37,973 nucleotides of DNA, taken from positions 1-37,973 of the forward strand of contig NZ_FCOB02000048.1 of NCBI RefSeq assembly GCF_001545075.1, given 5' to 3'. Of the stretch, positions 23,938-32,862 are shown piece by piece. The stretch is from Caballeronia ptereochthonis. Its GTDB lineage: Bacteria > Pseudomonadota > Gammaproteobacteria > Burkholderiales > Burkholderiaceae. The number at the start of each line of letters is the position of its first letter. Positions within the stretch are counted from its first letter, which is position 1. The notes beneath the pieces are model-generated. The model was not told the origin of the DNA and ran no database searches. It saw only the letters and a list, made by a program, of their open reading frames with translations. Made by a program: the position numbers and the translations under genes.

Positions 23938-24831
23938 ATGCGCGGCTTCGACTGGGACGACATTCAGGCATTCCTCGCCATCTCTCGCGCGGGCCGGCTG
24001 ACGGTTGCGGCGCAGCAGATGGGCGTCGATCATTCGACGTTGAGCCGGCGCGTGGCTGCGCTGGAAAAGGCCTTGGGCGTGAGACTTTTCGATCGCAGTT
24101 CGCTGGGTTTCGTGCTCACACCGGAAGGCGAGCGCGTGTTGAGCGATGCCGAAGGCATGGAAAGTCTTGCGATGCGCATGCGTCATCGGCTGGAGGATGC
24201 GTCGATCGGTCTGACGGGCAGCGTACGCATCGGCACGCCTGAGGGTTTCGGCACGTATTTTCTGGCGCCGCGCATCGCGCAGATCTCGGCGGTGCATCCG
24301 CAACTGGAGATCGAACTGATTGCGAACCCGCGCATGTTCAGTCTTTCGAAGCGTGAAGCCGATCTCGCGGTGAGCATGACGCGGCCTTCGCAAGGACGCG
24401 TCTATGCGCACAAGCTGACCGATTACGCGCTGGGTGTCTATGCGTCGCGCGATTATCTGGAGCGGCATCGCAGGATCGCATCGCGGCGCGACATGCTCGA
24501 GCATCCGTGGGTGGGCTATGTCGAGGATCAGATGTGGTCTGCCGAGCTGGACTATCTGCCGCAGATTTCCACTTCGCTGGCGCCGACGATTCGCATCTCC
24601 AACGTGATCAGTCAGGCGGCCGCCGTGTCGGGCGGCGTGGGGCTCGGTGTGTTGCCGTGCTTCATCGCGCGTACTGATCCGAATCTCGTGAGGTTGCTTT
24701 CGGAGGAGATCGCATTATCGCGGTCTTATTGGCTCGTTACGCTCGCCGAGACAAGGGATGTTGCGCGGGTTAAGTGGTTGGCGGATTTCATTCGCAATGA
24801 GTGTGGGGGGAGGTGGTTTTTGGAAGGTTAA
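23938..24831 (+). CDS. LysR-family transcriptional regulator
   Basis: This 297-residue regulator has an N-terminal helix-turn-helix (about 4-63: FDWDDIQAFLAISRAGRLTV, MGVDHSTLSRRVAALE) and an effector domain starting around residue 88 (GSVRIGTPEGFGTYFLAPRI). The ATG at 23938 is chosen because the family begins a few residues before the first helix; a much longer upstream reading is antisense to the SAF gene. It is divergent from the SAF-dehydrogenase/MFS operon and probably controls it. The last ~130 bases are strongly G/T-rich as repeat copy D is approached. Confidence 0.92.
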   Translation: MRGFDWDDIQAFLAISRAGRLTVAAQQMGVDHSTLSRRVAALEKALGVRLFDRSSLGFVLTPEGERVLSDAEGMESLAMRMRHRLEDASIGLTGSVRIGTPEGFGTYFLAPRIAQISAVHPQLEIELIANPRMFSLSKREADLAVSMTRPSQGRVYAHKLTDYALGVYASRDYLERHRRIASRRDMLEHPWVGYVEDQMWSAELDYLPQISTSLAPTIRISNVISQAAAVSGGVGLGVLPCFIARTDPNLVRLLSEEIALSRSYWLVTLAETRDVARVKWLADFIRNECGGRWFLEG

Positions 24832-24861
24832 TGGGGTGTTTTTTTGTCGCTCGCTTGTGTT

Positions 24862-25470
24862 GCCGTGGAATCCTGAATTCTTAGTGGTCTATTAGCGTTG
24901 CCCCTGTGGGGGGCTGCAGTCACTTTCTTTGCTGCTGCAAAGAAAGCAGCTTTGGCCCGGAGTGCTGGAGGCGGACGCGTCGTCATGGTTCGGATTGGCC
25001 CAGCCCCTAAGTGTCGCCCTCAAAGGACTGAGGCGCCGTGGCTCGCGCACGGTCTGCCACCTCGCACTACATGACAGACTGGTTCAGCACCCAAGAGCGC
25101 CGGCCCGCTTCGCGGCCGCAGGGGAAAGCGGGTTTGCGCGCGCTTCTTTACTAACGCTTCCATCTCTCCGCTTCTGCCTAACGACGGTTTCCCTTGCAGA
25201 CCCTGCGGCAGCGCGTAGCGCTGTGCCGGAACTGTTAGGTGCTGAACCAGCACCCTAAACGGACTAGCTCGTCAGACCGTGCGCGGTCCACGCCCGATTA
25301 GTCCTTTGAGGGCACTCTTTAGGGGCTGGGCCACGCCGAACCATGATTCCCTGTGCCTTTGCACTTGACCTTCAATACAGTTGCTTTCTTTGCAGCAGCA
25401 AAGAAAGTGACTGCCGCCCCGCACAGGGGCAACGCCAATAGACCACAAAGAAATCAGGATTCCATAAAAG
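24862..25470. repeat. Palindromic intergenic repeat, copy D (complete)
   Basis: This is a full copy, from GTGGAATCCTGAATTC to GGATTCCATAAAAG. In the left terminus the second AAAGAAAG unit is missing and the G/C block is altered (GTGGGGGGCTGCAG). The right half has a private segment (GATTCCCTGTGCCTTTGCAC and following bases) shared only with copy E. Positions 25225-25446 match copy E 37752-37973 base for base. It lies between the 3' ends of the LysR gene and the MocA-like gene. Confidence 0.9.
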
Positions 25471-25495
25471 CGCAAGCAAGCGAAAAAACCCCCCA

Positions 25496-26083
25496 TCAAC
25501 CACCCTGCAAATCACTCGGCAGATCAACATCCCGCAACACATTCGGATCATCGACTTCAACGATGAACGGCGCATGCATCGAGAAGAGCCCACGCGCGCC
25601 CGCGTCGCCGTCGAGCGCGACGAGCGCCTGGCGGTGCGCCAGACCGAACCCCACCGGATGCCCGCGCTTGCCGCGATAAACAGGCGTCACCAGCGCTTCT
25701 CCGCCATCGAGCGAACGGGCGACGGCTTCATACGTGGCGGGTTCGATCCAGGGCATATCCCCGAGCGCGACGAGCCAGCCGTCGGCTTCGGAAGTCGCCC
25801 GCACCGCGGCGGCAAGCGTCGCGCCCATGCCGCGTTCGGCATCGGCGCTGAAGATGACATTGCAGCCGGCTTCGTTCAGCACATCGGCGAGCTTCTCCGC
25901 GCCGGGCCGCACGACCGCGATCGCTTCGGCCGAAACGGCAAGCAGCCTGCGCGCCGCCTGAAATACGATCGGCGTTCCGCCAGGGAGCGTGGCGAGCAGC
26001 TTGTTGTGGCGGCCGGAAGGGTCGAAGCGGGTGCCCAGGCCCGCCGCCAGCAGGATGCCGGTCGCGTTCGACGAATAGGTCAT
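25496..26083 (-). CDS. MocA-like molybdenum cofactor cytidylyltransferase (NTP_transf_3 family)
   Basis: This 195-residue cytoplasmic nucleotidyltransferase has the N-terminal loop GILLAAGLGTRFDPSG and the later VALGDMPWIEPATYE (metal-binding Asp), GKRGHPVGFG and a C-terminal VDDPNVLRDVDLP. MocA attaches CMP to molybdopterin to make the MCD cofactor needed by xanthine-oxidase-family enzymes such as the PaoABC complex encoded next. The ATG at 26083 (MTYSSNATG) starts just before the conserved loop; a longer form is less likely. It is 112 bp downstream of paoC, beyond a strong terminator, so it may need its own promoter. MobA-type GMP transfer is an alternative, but the neighbour favours MocA. 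Confidence 0.85.
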   Translation of the reverse strand: MTYSSNATGILLAAGLGTRFDPSGRHNKLLATLPGGTPIVFQAARRLLAVSAEAIAVVRPGAEKLADVLNEAGCNVIFSADAERGMGATLAAAVRATSEADGWLVALGDMPWIEPATYEAVARSLDGGEALVTPVYRGKRGHPVGFGLAHRQALVALDGDAGARGLFSMHAPFIVEVDDPNVLRDVDLPSDLQGG

Positions 26084-26146
26084 CGCGGCTGCTCGTGTGG
26101 GGATCGAATGAGGATTGTGCGGCGCATCGAAGCCCGTCGCAAGCAC

Positions 26147-26183
26147 AAAAAAACGCGCGGCAGTCAGCCAGGACCGCCGCGCG
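26147..26183 (-). terminator. Intrinsic terminator of the paoABC operon
   Basis: Read on the minus strand, arms CGCGCGGC and GCCGCGCG (26176-26183 and 26154-26161) enclose a 14-base loop and are followed at once by seven T (26153-26147). It begins 12 bases beyond the paoC stop. Confidence 0.85.
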
Positions 26184-26195
26184 CCACGTTTCACT

Positions 26196-28418
26196 TCATA
26201 CCATCGTCGGCGGCAGCACCTTGTCGAGCGTGATCGGCAGATCGCGCACGCGCACGCCCGTCGCGTGATACACCGCGTTGCCGAGCGCGCCCGCCACTCC
26301 CGTGATCCCGATCTCGCCGATCCCCCGCGCGCCGAGCGGATTGATCAGCGGATCGGGCTGAGCGACGAACGAGATATCCAGCATGCCGATATCCGCGTTC
26401 ACGGGAACGTGATACTCCGCGAGATTCGCGTTGGTGTAGCGCCCGTAGCGCGAATCCATCTCGCTCTTCTCGAAAAGCGCCGAGCCCACGCCCCATACGA
26501 TGCCGCCCATCAACTGGCTATGCGCCGTCTTCTCGTTGAGCAACGTGCCGACGTCGTACACCGCGACGATGCGCGGCACGCGGATCACGCCAAGCTCGGC
26601 GTCGACGCGCACCTCCGCGAACACCGCGCCGAACGAGTGAAACGCGTACTGCTTCTTCTCGTCGCCGGGGCGCGCGGTGGCGGCCGCTTCGATTGCCTTG
26701 CCGCCGTTGCGGGCGATGATCGCCGCCGCCGGATCGCGTTTGTCCGGATCCGACAGGCTCACGACCCAGCCGTTGGACACCGTCACGTCCTCGCGCGCCA
26801 GCCCCGCGACGGGCGAGCCGCGATCCGCGAGCGCCATCGCGATCAGTTGGTCGCGTGCCTGCAGCGACGCCGCCCGCACCGCCGGCGACACGCTCGCCGC
26901 CGATTGCGAACCGCCCGACACCGGCGCCTTCGGCAAGGACGAATCGCCGAGCGCGAAGCGCACGTAATCGGGCGGAAAGCCGAGCGCGTCGGCGGCGACC
27001 TGCGTCATGATCGTGTAGGTGCCGGTGCCGAGATCCTGCGTGCCGGAGGCGACCATCGCGGTGCCGTCGGGCAGGATGCGCGCGATCGCCGATGCCTCGC
27101 TGCGGTTCGCCGGATACGTCGCCGTGCCCACGCCCCAGCCGATCAGCGTATTGCCCTCGCGCATCGAACGCGGCGCCGCGCTGCGCCGCGACCAGCCGAA
27201 CCTTTCCGCGCCGCGCCTGTAGCACTCCACCAGCGATTTCTCCGACCACGGCTTCTTTTCCTGCGGCTCCATGTCGGCGTGATTCTTCAGACGGAACGCG
27301 AGCGGGTCCATCTTCAGCTGATACGACATTTCGTCCATCGCCGATTCGAGCGCGAACGATCCGCTCGTCTCGCCGGGCGCGCGCATGAAGGTCGGCGTGC
27401 CGATGTCGAGCTTCACGAGCCGGTGCGAGGTCGACTGGTTGGGCACCGCGTACAGCATGCGCGAGACGATCGCCGAGCTTTCGGTCCAGTCCTCGAAGGT
27501 GGACGTGGTGGAGATCACGTCGTGACGCATGCCGGTCATGATGCCGTCGTCACGCGCGCTGATCTGGATGCGCTGCTCGGTGTACGGCCGGTTGCCGATC
27601 ATGCCGAACATCTGCGGACGCTCCAGCACGAGCTTCACGGGCCGGCCGGTCTGCCTGGCGGCCATCGCCGCGAGCACGACGTGCGACCACACCGAGCCCT
27701 TGCAGCCGAAGCCGCCGCCGACGAACGGGCAGATCACGCGCACGTTGTCCTCGGGAATGCCGAAGAACTTCGCCACCGCGCTTCTCGCGCCGGAAACGCC
27801 TTGCGTCGCATCGTAGAGCGTCAGGTTCGGGCCGTCCCAGCGCGCGAGCGTCGCGTGCGGCTCCATCGGATTGTGATGCTCGTAGGGCGTCGTGTAGACC
27901 GCGTTCAGGCGCGTCGGGCCTTGCCGCAACCCGGCGTCGACGTCGCCGCGCTTCGTCGTGATCGCGCGGCCCATCATCTTTTCCGGCTGATAAGCCTTGC
28001 CCTTCGCGCGCTCGAAATCGGCATCGGGCATCGCGGCTTCGTAGCGGACATCGACGTAACGCGCGGCGCCTTGCGCACGCTCGAGCGAATCGGCGACGAC
28101 CACCGCCACCGGCTCGTTGCTGTAGCGCACCTCGCTTGTCTGCAGGAGCGTGAGCTTGCGCACGGCCGGCGGCTGCGCGTCGGGGATGCCGTTGTTCGGC
28201 AGGCGCATCGCGTTCCGATACGTCATCACGAGCAGCACGCCGGGCAGCGCTTGCGCGCGGCTCGTGTCGATCGACGCGATGCGGCCTCTCGCGATCGTGC
28301 TCGTCACGAGCACCGCATGGGCAAGCTTCGCGTCGGTGTTGTCGGCCGAATAGCGCGCCTGGCCCGTGACCTTCAGCACGCCGTCGGTGCGATCGAGCGG
28401 TTTTCCGATGACAGTCAT
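26196..28418 (-). CDS. paoC: Aldehyde oxidoreductase, molybdenum-binding subunit
   Basis: This 740-residue large subunit of a periplasmic xanthine-oxidase-family aldehyde oxidoreductase holds the Mo-MCD cofactor and oxidises aldehydes, often aromatic, to acids. The N-terminal domain (IGKPLDRTDGVLKVTGQARYSAD) is followed by HNPMEPHATLARWDG, FVGGGFGCKG, PTFMRAPGETSG and, near the end, GARGIGEIGITG with the catalytic Glu702. The length matches E. coli PaoC (~730). Its start overlaps the stop of paoB (ATGA, 28415-28418). It has no signal peptide of its own, as expected if it is exported with PaoA. A general xanthine-dehydrogenase role is less likely because of the PaoB Cys loop. Confidence 0.92.
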   Translation of the reverse strand: MTVIGKPLDRTDGVLKVTGQARYSADNTDAKLAHAVLVTSTIARGRIASIDTSRAQALPGVLLVMTYRNAMRLPNNGIPDAQPPAVRKLTLLQTSEVRYSNEPVAVVVADSLERAQGAARYVDVRYEAAMPDADFERAKGKAYQPEKMMGRAITTKRGDVDAGLRQGPTRLNAVYTTPYEHHNPMEPHATLARWDGPNLTLYDATQGVSGARSAVAKFFGIPEDNVRVICPFVGGGFGCKGSVWSHVVLAAMAARQTGRPVKLVLERPQMFGMIGNRPYTEQRIQISARDDGIMTGMRHDVISTTSTFEDWTESSAIVSRMLYAVPNQSTSHRLVKLDIGTPTFMRAPGETSGSFALESAMDEMSYQLKMDPLAFRLKNHADMEPQEKKPWSEKSLVECYRRGAERFGWSRRSAAPRSMREGNTLIGWGVGTATYPANRSEASAIARILPDGTAMVASGTQDLGTGTYTIMTQVAADALGFPPDYVRFALGDSSLPKAPVSGGSQSAASVSPAVRAASLQARDQLIAMALADRGSPVAGLAREDVTVSNGWVVSLSDPDKRDPAAAIIARNGGKAIEAAATARPGDEKKQYAFHSFGAVFAEVRVDAELGVIRVPRIVAVYDVGTLLNEKTAHSQLMGGIVWGVGSALFEKSEMDSRYGRYTNANLAEYHVPVNADIGMLDISFVAQPDPLINPLGARGIGEIGITGVAGALGNAVYHATGVRVRDLPITLDKVLPPTMV

Positions 28419-29404
28419 GCGACACCTCCGGCCTGTTGAACCGCGCGCACGATCGCGCGCTGCGCGAGCGCCACCTTGAACGCATTGTCGCGCTGCGGCT
28501 GCGCCCCCTGCACGGCGAGCGCGGCGGCGGCTTGCAGCGTCGGCCGATCGAGCGGTTTGCCGACGAGCGCCTGCTCGGTCGAACTCGCGCGCCACGGCTT
28601 GTGGGCGACGCCGCCCAGCGCGATGCGCGCGCGTTTCACGGTGTTGCCGTCCATCTGCAGCGCCGCCGCGACGGACACGAGCGCGAACGCATAGCTCGCG
28701 CGGTCGCGCACTTTCAGATACTTCGAATGGTCCGCGAAAAGCGGCGGCGGCAGATCGACCGAAGTAATCAGCTCGCCCGGCTGCAAAGTCGTATCGAGAT
28801 CCGGCCGCTCGCCCGGCAGCCGATGAAACTCCGCGAACGGAATCGTCCGCTCGCCGTTCGGGCCGGTCACGCGCACGACGGCATCGAGCGCCGCGAGCGC
28901 CACGCTCATGTCGGAAGGATTCGTCGCGATGCACTGACGGCTCGCGCCGAGAATCGCGTGCATGCGGTTGTTGCCGTCGATCGCCGCACAGCCGCTGCCC
29001 GGCGTGCGCTTGTTGCACTGCGGAAAGCCCGTGTCGTAGAAGTAAGGGCAGCGCGTGCGCTGCATCAGATTGCCGCCGACGGTCGCCATGTTGCGCAGTT
29101 GCGCCGATGCGCCCGCCAGCAGCGCCTGCGACAGCAGCGGATAACGCTCGCGCACCCACGCGTGATTGGCGGCGTCGCTGTTGCGCACCAGGGCGCCCAG
29201 GCGCAGTCCGCCGTCGGGCAGCGCGGTGATGCCGTTCAGCGCATCGATGTGCGTGATGTCGACGAGCCGCATCGGCCGCATCACGCCGCCCTTCATGAGA
29301 TCGAGCAGGTTGGTGCCGCCGCCGATGAACATCGCGCCCGGCTGGCTCGCCGCCTGCAGCGCGGCGCCGATGTCGGCGGCGCGCTGGTAGGAGATCGCGT
29401 CCAT
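28415..29404 (-). CDS. paoB: Aldehyde oxidoreductase, FAD-binding subunit with extra Fe-S loop
   Basis: This 329-residue FAD subunit has the flavin motif FIGGGTNLLDLMKGG (26-40) and ASAQLRNMATVGGNLMQRTR. An inserted loop carries four cysteines (Cys119, Cys130, Cys139, Cys158), the hallmark of PaoB, which binds an additional [4Fe-4S] cluster there. The C-terminal CO-dehydrogenase-type domain has KVRDRASYAFALVSVAAAL. Electrons pass from the Mo centre through the Fe-S clusters to FAD. It lies 11 bp after paoA and overlaps paoC. Confidence 0.93.
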   Translation of the reverse strand: MDAISYQRAADIGAALQAASQPGAMFIGGGTNLLDLMKGGVMRPMRLVDITHIDALNGITALPDGGLRLGALVRNSDAANHAWVRERYPLLSQALLAGASAQLRNMATVGGNLMQRTRCPYFYDTGFPQCNKRTPGSGCAAIDGNNRMHAILGASRQCIATNPSDMSVALAALDAVVRVTGPNGERTIPFAEFHRLPGERPDLDTTLQPGELITSVDLPPPLFADHSKYLKVRDRASYAFALVSVAAALQMDGNTVKRARIALGGVAHKPWRASSTEQALVGKPLDRPTLQAAAALAVQGAQPQRDNAFKVALAQRAIVRAVQQAGGVA

Positions 29405-29415
29405 GTGGCTCTCCT

Positions 29416-30108
29416 TCAGGCGTTGCCCGAGGCGACGGACTTCACCGCCGCGAGGATGTTCGGATACGCGCCGCAGCGGCAGATGTTGCCGCTCATGCGC
29501 TCGCGGATTTCGTCGTCGGACAGCTGCGCCGGGCGAAAGCGCACGTCGGCCGTGGCCGCGCTCGCGTCGCCCGCGCGGTATTCGGCGATGAGCGCGGTCG
29601 CCGAACACAGCTGCCCGGGCGTGCAGTAGCCGCACTGGAAAGCGTCCTTCTCGATGAACGCGCGTTGGATGGGCGAGAGCGTGTCGCCGTCGGGCGCGAG
29701 GCCTTCGACGGTCGTGATGGACTCGCCGTCGTGCATCACCGCGAGCGTCAGGCACGAGTTGATGCGCCGGCCCGACGCGATTACCGTGCACGCGCCGCAC
29801 TGGCCGCGGTCGCAGCCTTTCTTCGTGCCGGTGAGTCCCGCGTATTCGCGCAGGGCGTCGAGCAGCGTCGTGCGCGCCTCGACTTGCAGCTCGTACGGAT
29901 GGCCGTTGATGGTCAGCCGAACGGGCATGGGCACCGCGGCGGGCGGCATGGGCGCGTTTGCCGGCGTCGCGGCCACCGGTTGTTGCGCATGCGCGAGCGG
30001 CGCGGCGGTGACGGCGGCGGCCGCCGCGGCCGATTGCAGGAAACGTCGGCGCGACGGCTTTTGCGCCTCGTCGCTGGCGTCGTGTGTAGGCGTATTGACT
30101 GGGGACAT
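29416..30108 (-). CDS. paoA: Aldehyde oxidoreductase, Tat-exported [2Fe-2S] subunit
   Basis: This 230-residue iron-sulfur subunit has a twin-arginine signal (SRRRFLQSAAAAAAV, residues 19-33) that would carry the folded complex to the periplasm. The first [2Fe-2S] site has Cys99, Cys104, Cys107 and Cys119 (KGCDRGQCGACT); the second has Cys159, Cys162, Cys210 and Cys212 (CGYCTPG, CRCG). The length is close to E. coli PaoA (229). The ATG at 30108 gives the expected short n-region before the twin arginines. It is the first gene of paoABC. A periplasmic aldehyde oxidase suits a region that also handles methanol-derived aldehydes. Confidence 0.94.
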   Translation of the reverse strand: MSPVNTPTHDASDEAQKPSRRRFLQSAAAAAAVTAAPLAHAQQPVAATPANAPMPPAAVPMPVRLTINGHPYELQVEARTTLLDALREYAGLTGTKKGCDRGQCGACTVIASGRRINSCLTLAVMHDGESITTVEGLAPDGDTLSPIQRAFIEKDAFQCGYCTPGQLCSATALIAEYRAGDASAATADVRFRPAQLSDDEIRERMSGNICRCGAYPNILAAVKSVASGNA

Positions 30109-30488
30109 GGCGATCGAATGCTCCTCGCTCGTTCGGAAGGGCGCCGACAGGCTCCAGTCTTCATGGGCATTCGCTCGCGGCCGATTGCGACGTCGGTGCG
30201 CGAGCGCCGATTGCTCGAGTCCTGTGCACGGTGCGTATGATGCGCGGGCGCGCGCGTACGGCGATCTGTAAATCGAACGTTCGACCCCGCGGCGGAAAGA
30301 GGCGAGCAAGTACGGTGCCATGCGCCGAACCGGATGACCCGGCGACGCGCCTGACTCTATCGCGGCGGGTGATCGTGCGTAAATGCTGCATGCGCAGGTA
30401 AATTCGGCGCTTCCACATCAAGGAGAAGATGGCGAAATTGCCAGCTTCGTCGACGCTCGATGTCCTTCGAGGCCGGCATCCGCCAAAG
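30109..30488. other. Intergenic region upstream of paoA
   Basis: These 380 bases hold the paoA leader and promoter. The only clear structure is a perfect 12-base palindrome TCGAACGTTCGA at 30273-30284, 165 bases before the paoA start, a possible operator. No sound -35/-10 pair was found. A plus-strand AAGGAG followed by ATG at 30429 opens a frame that only runs antisense to the next gene. Confidence 0.5.
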
Positions 30489-31004
30489 TCATTTGACGAG
30501 CGCGAGCGCTTCCCTGAAGCGCGGATGCCGGCAACTGCCGAGCCAGCCGAAGATCGCGGTTTCGACGGTGGTGAGCTTCGCGCCCTCCTGCCGCGCCCGT
30601 TCGAGCGCGACGGCGCGATCGGCCGCGCGGCGCGATGCGACCGCGTCCGCCACGCATTCCACGCGATAGCCGAGCTGCAGCAGGCCGAGCACGGTCAGCA
30701 GCACGCACACGTGCGCCTCCGCGCCGACGATCCACAAAGTCGCCGGCGCGGGCGGCAGCGCGGCGACGAACGCAGGCTCGAGCGTGGCATCGAAAGTATG
30801 CTTCCCGATCACGTTGGCGGTCCGCATCACGGGCAGCAGCGCGTTCACCGTCCCGCCGAGTCCGACCGGATTCTGCTCCGTGACGACCGCCGGCACGTCG
30901 AGCAGATTCGCCGCGCGCAGGAGCGTCGCGACGCGCTCGGTCAGACGCTCGCCGCCATCCAGATGCGGAAGCAGCCGCGCCTGCATGTCGATGACGACGA
31001 GCAT
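30489..31004 (-). CDS. Isochorismatase-fold cysteine hydrolase
   Basis: This 171-residue cytoplasmic hydrolase of the isochorismatase/nicotinamidase superfamily has the catalytic triad Asp6 (VVIDMQ), Lys68 (IGKHTF) and Cys100 (VGAEAHVCV) all in place. The fold ends with DAVASRRAADRAVALERARQEG and TVETAIFGWLG. Proteins of this small YcaC-like type hydrolyse amides or related bonds with unknown natural substrates. It follows the GNAT-like gene with a 4-base gap on the same strand, so the two are one transcription unit. Confidence 0.88.
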   Translation of the reverse strand: MLVVIDMQARLLPHLDGGERLTERVATLLRAANLLDVPAVVTEQNPVGLGGTVNALLPVMRTANVIGKHTFDATLEPAFVAALPPAPATLWIVGAEAHVCVLLTVLGLLQLGYRVECVADAVASRRAADRAVALERARQEGAKLTTVETAIFGWLGSCRHPRFREALALVK

Positions 31005-31008
31005 GAGA

Positions 31009-32340
31009 TCAGGCCTCGCTCTCCATGATCCGGTCGATCAGGCGCGCGTTCTCGCCCGCCGAGCCGATGCCCGCGTGCTTGGCCATCGGCACGAAGAAAT
31101 GCGTCGCGATCGGCAGCTTCGAGCGTTCGAGCCAGTTGGTGAGATGCGCGGCGAGGCGTCTCGCCGGCGCCTTCATCTCCTCGCGCAGCACGCCGGGCAG
31201 CTTCTCGAAATGGCGCATGTCCGTCTGATACGGCTCGGGCGCGACGCACAGCGCATTCGGCCGGCCGTCGACATCGACGGGCAGGCGCTCCAGCGCCTGA
31301 TGCAGCAGCGCGACGCCGAGCCCTTCGCCGCGCCAGGGCTTGCGCACTTCCCACAGGCTGATGTAGATCACGCGATGCGCGCTGAACACTTGGCACAGCT
31401 TTTCCGGCCCGAGCGCCTCGGTGGCCGCGAGCGCGAGCGACAGCATCTCGCCCGAGTACGTGTCGAGCGTATAGACGAGATCGGCGCTGCTGTGCAGCGG
31501 CGGCACCTTGACGAGCTGCAGCTTGACCGCCGCCGCGACGACGTCGCTGCCCGCTTCGTGAAACACGGCGAACGCGGTGCCCAGGCGCTCGTCGTCGACT
31601 TGCGGATATTCGTGGCGATAGATCATCGTGAAGAGAAACGGCCCGATCTTCTCGCGATAGGCGAGCGGCCGGTCGACGTCGTAATCGTCGGCGCCGTCGA
31701 GGCCGTAGGGATCGTAATCGCGCCGCTCGTGGAGCGGGCGCCCCTCGCCGTTCTGCACGGCCGCGGCGAGCGCCGCGAGCGGGCGGCGCGATTCGGGCAC
31801 GAGGTCTTCCGGCAAGCCTTCCCATGTGAGGCGCAGGAACTCGCGCCCGCCGCGATAGTGCGTCTCGAAGAGCGAGAGGATCGATTCGCCCGCCGCCGGA
31901 TCGAGAATGCGCTGTGCACATTCGTACGCGCGGTCGAGCAGTTGATCGGCCTCGGCGGGATCGGGCGCGAGATGCGGCTCGCTGCCCTGCGGCGCGGCGG
32001 GCAAGCCTCTTGCGAGGCGCTCCTTGTGCGCGAGCTCGAGCCACTCGTCGGCGGCGCGCTCGGCGATGAAGCCTGCCGCGATGCGATAGCCGGTCAGCAC
32101 GATCGACTGGCCGGTTTGCCCGAGCGGGAACACGTACTCGTCGGTCATGACGTCGTCGACGGTGACGCCATGGAAGGTCTCGCGCGGCGCGTGCGCATTC
32201 GCCGCGGAGTCGAAGCGGTCGTGCGACAACACGTGGGCGACGAGGTCGGACGCGGCGGGACCGAACTCCGAGCCGGGGCCGGGAAGTAGCTTCAGGAGGG
32301 ACAAGGTGCTCGTGGTGCCGGCCGTGCTCGATGTGCTCAT
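31009..32340 (-). CDS. Large uncharacterised protein with C-terminal GNAT-like region
   Basis: This is a 443-residue cytoplasmic protein. I do not recognise the N-terminal two thirds, which are acidic and carry YDPYGLDGADDYDVDRPLAY and HEYPQVDDERLGTAFAVF. The C-terminal part (about 330-400) has RVIYISLWEVRKPWRGEGLGVALLHQALE, whose RGEGLGVALL resembles the acetyl-CoA loop of GNAT acyltransferases. The start at 32340 (MSTSSTAG) is preferred because GGAG lies 9 bases upstream; an ATG at 32349 would directly touch that site. It is divergent from the GFA-family gene and followed 4 bp later by the isochorismatase-fold hydrolase. Confidence 0.72.
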   Translation of the reverse strand: MSTSSTAGTTSTLSLLKLLPGPGSEFGPAASDLVAHVLSHDRFDSAANAHAPRETFHGVTVDDVMTDEYVFPLGQTGQSIVLTGYRIAAGFIAERAADEWLELAHKERLARGLPAAPQGSEPHLAPDPAEADQLLDRAYECAQRILDPAAGESILSLFETHYRGGREFLRLTWEGLPEDLVPESRRPLAALAAAVQNGEGRPLHERRDYDPYGLDGADDYDVDRPLAYREKIGPFLFTMIYRHEYPQVDDERLGTAFAVFHEAGSDVVAAAVKLQLVKVPPLHSSADLVYTLDTYSGEMLSLALAATEALGPEKLCQVFSAHRVIYISLWEVRKPWRGEGLGVALLHQALERLPVDVDGRPNALCVAPEPYQTDMRHFEKLPGVLREEMKAPARRLAAHLTNWLERSKLPIATHFFVPMAKHAGIGSAGENARLIDRIMESEA

Positions 32341-32430
32341 GAGTGCCATCTCCGATCGTGAAGGGTTATCGTAACAAACCACGAGGCGCGGCAGGCGCGC
32401 CCGCGCGGCTTGTTCTTTTGGGAGAGACCG

Positions 32431-32853
32431 ATGAATGTTCAAAAGCGCGATGAATCGACGGCAACGGTTCATGAAGGCGGATGCGCCTGCGGCGCGTTTC
32501 GCTTCCGCGCGACGGGCAAGCCGAAACGCGTCGGCATGTGTCATTGCATGACCTGCCGGCAAGTACACGGCTCCGCTTTTGGAGCTTATGCGATTTATGC
32601 GCGCGGCGACGTGCTCATGAGCGGCCGCCTCGCGACCTGGCGCAGCTCCGAAGACGGGCGACGGCACTTTTGCCCGGTGTGCGGCTCGGTCGCGTACATG
32701 GAATTCGTGTCGCGCGACGAAATCGATCTGCCGATCGGCGCATTCGACGAAACCGGCCTCTTCGAGCCGGACTACGAGCTGTGGTGCAAGCACCGCGAGC
32801 CGTGGCTGCCGCGCGGGGTGCGCCCCGAGTTCGACGAAGAGCGGCCGCACTAG
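32431..32853 (+). CDS. GFA-family zinc protein (glutathione-dependent formaldehyde-activating fold)
   Basis: This 140-residue small zinc protein has the GFA pattern Cys18/Cys20 (GGCACG), Cys37/Cys39/Cys42 (CHCMTC) and Cys81/Cys84 (CPVCGS). Founding Gfa members bind glutathione and were linked to formaldehyde activation, but most family members have unknown function, so a link to the C1 genes here is only suggestive. The ATG at 32431 follows GGGAGAG; a TTG at 32410 is less likely. It is followed 9 bp later by the DUF72 gene on the same strand. Confidence 0.9.
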   Translation: MNVQKRDESTATVHEGGCACGAFRFRATGKPKRVGMCHCMTCRQVHGSAFGAYAIYARGDVLMSGRLATWRSSEDGRRHFCPVCGSVAYMEFVSRDEIDLPIGAFDETGLFEPDYELWCKHREPWLPRGVRPEFDEERPH

Positions 32854-32862
32854 GCGCGCGCG

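Noticed and set aside
30429..31028. 199-residue plus-strand frame with AAGGAG before its ATG
   Set aside because: It lies fully antisense to the isochorismatase-fold gene with its intact triad, and its Arg/Ala-rich composition is typical of shadow frames. The ribosome-site match is probably chance.
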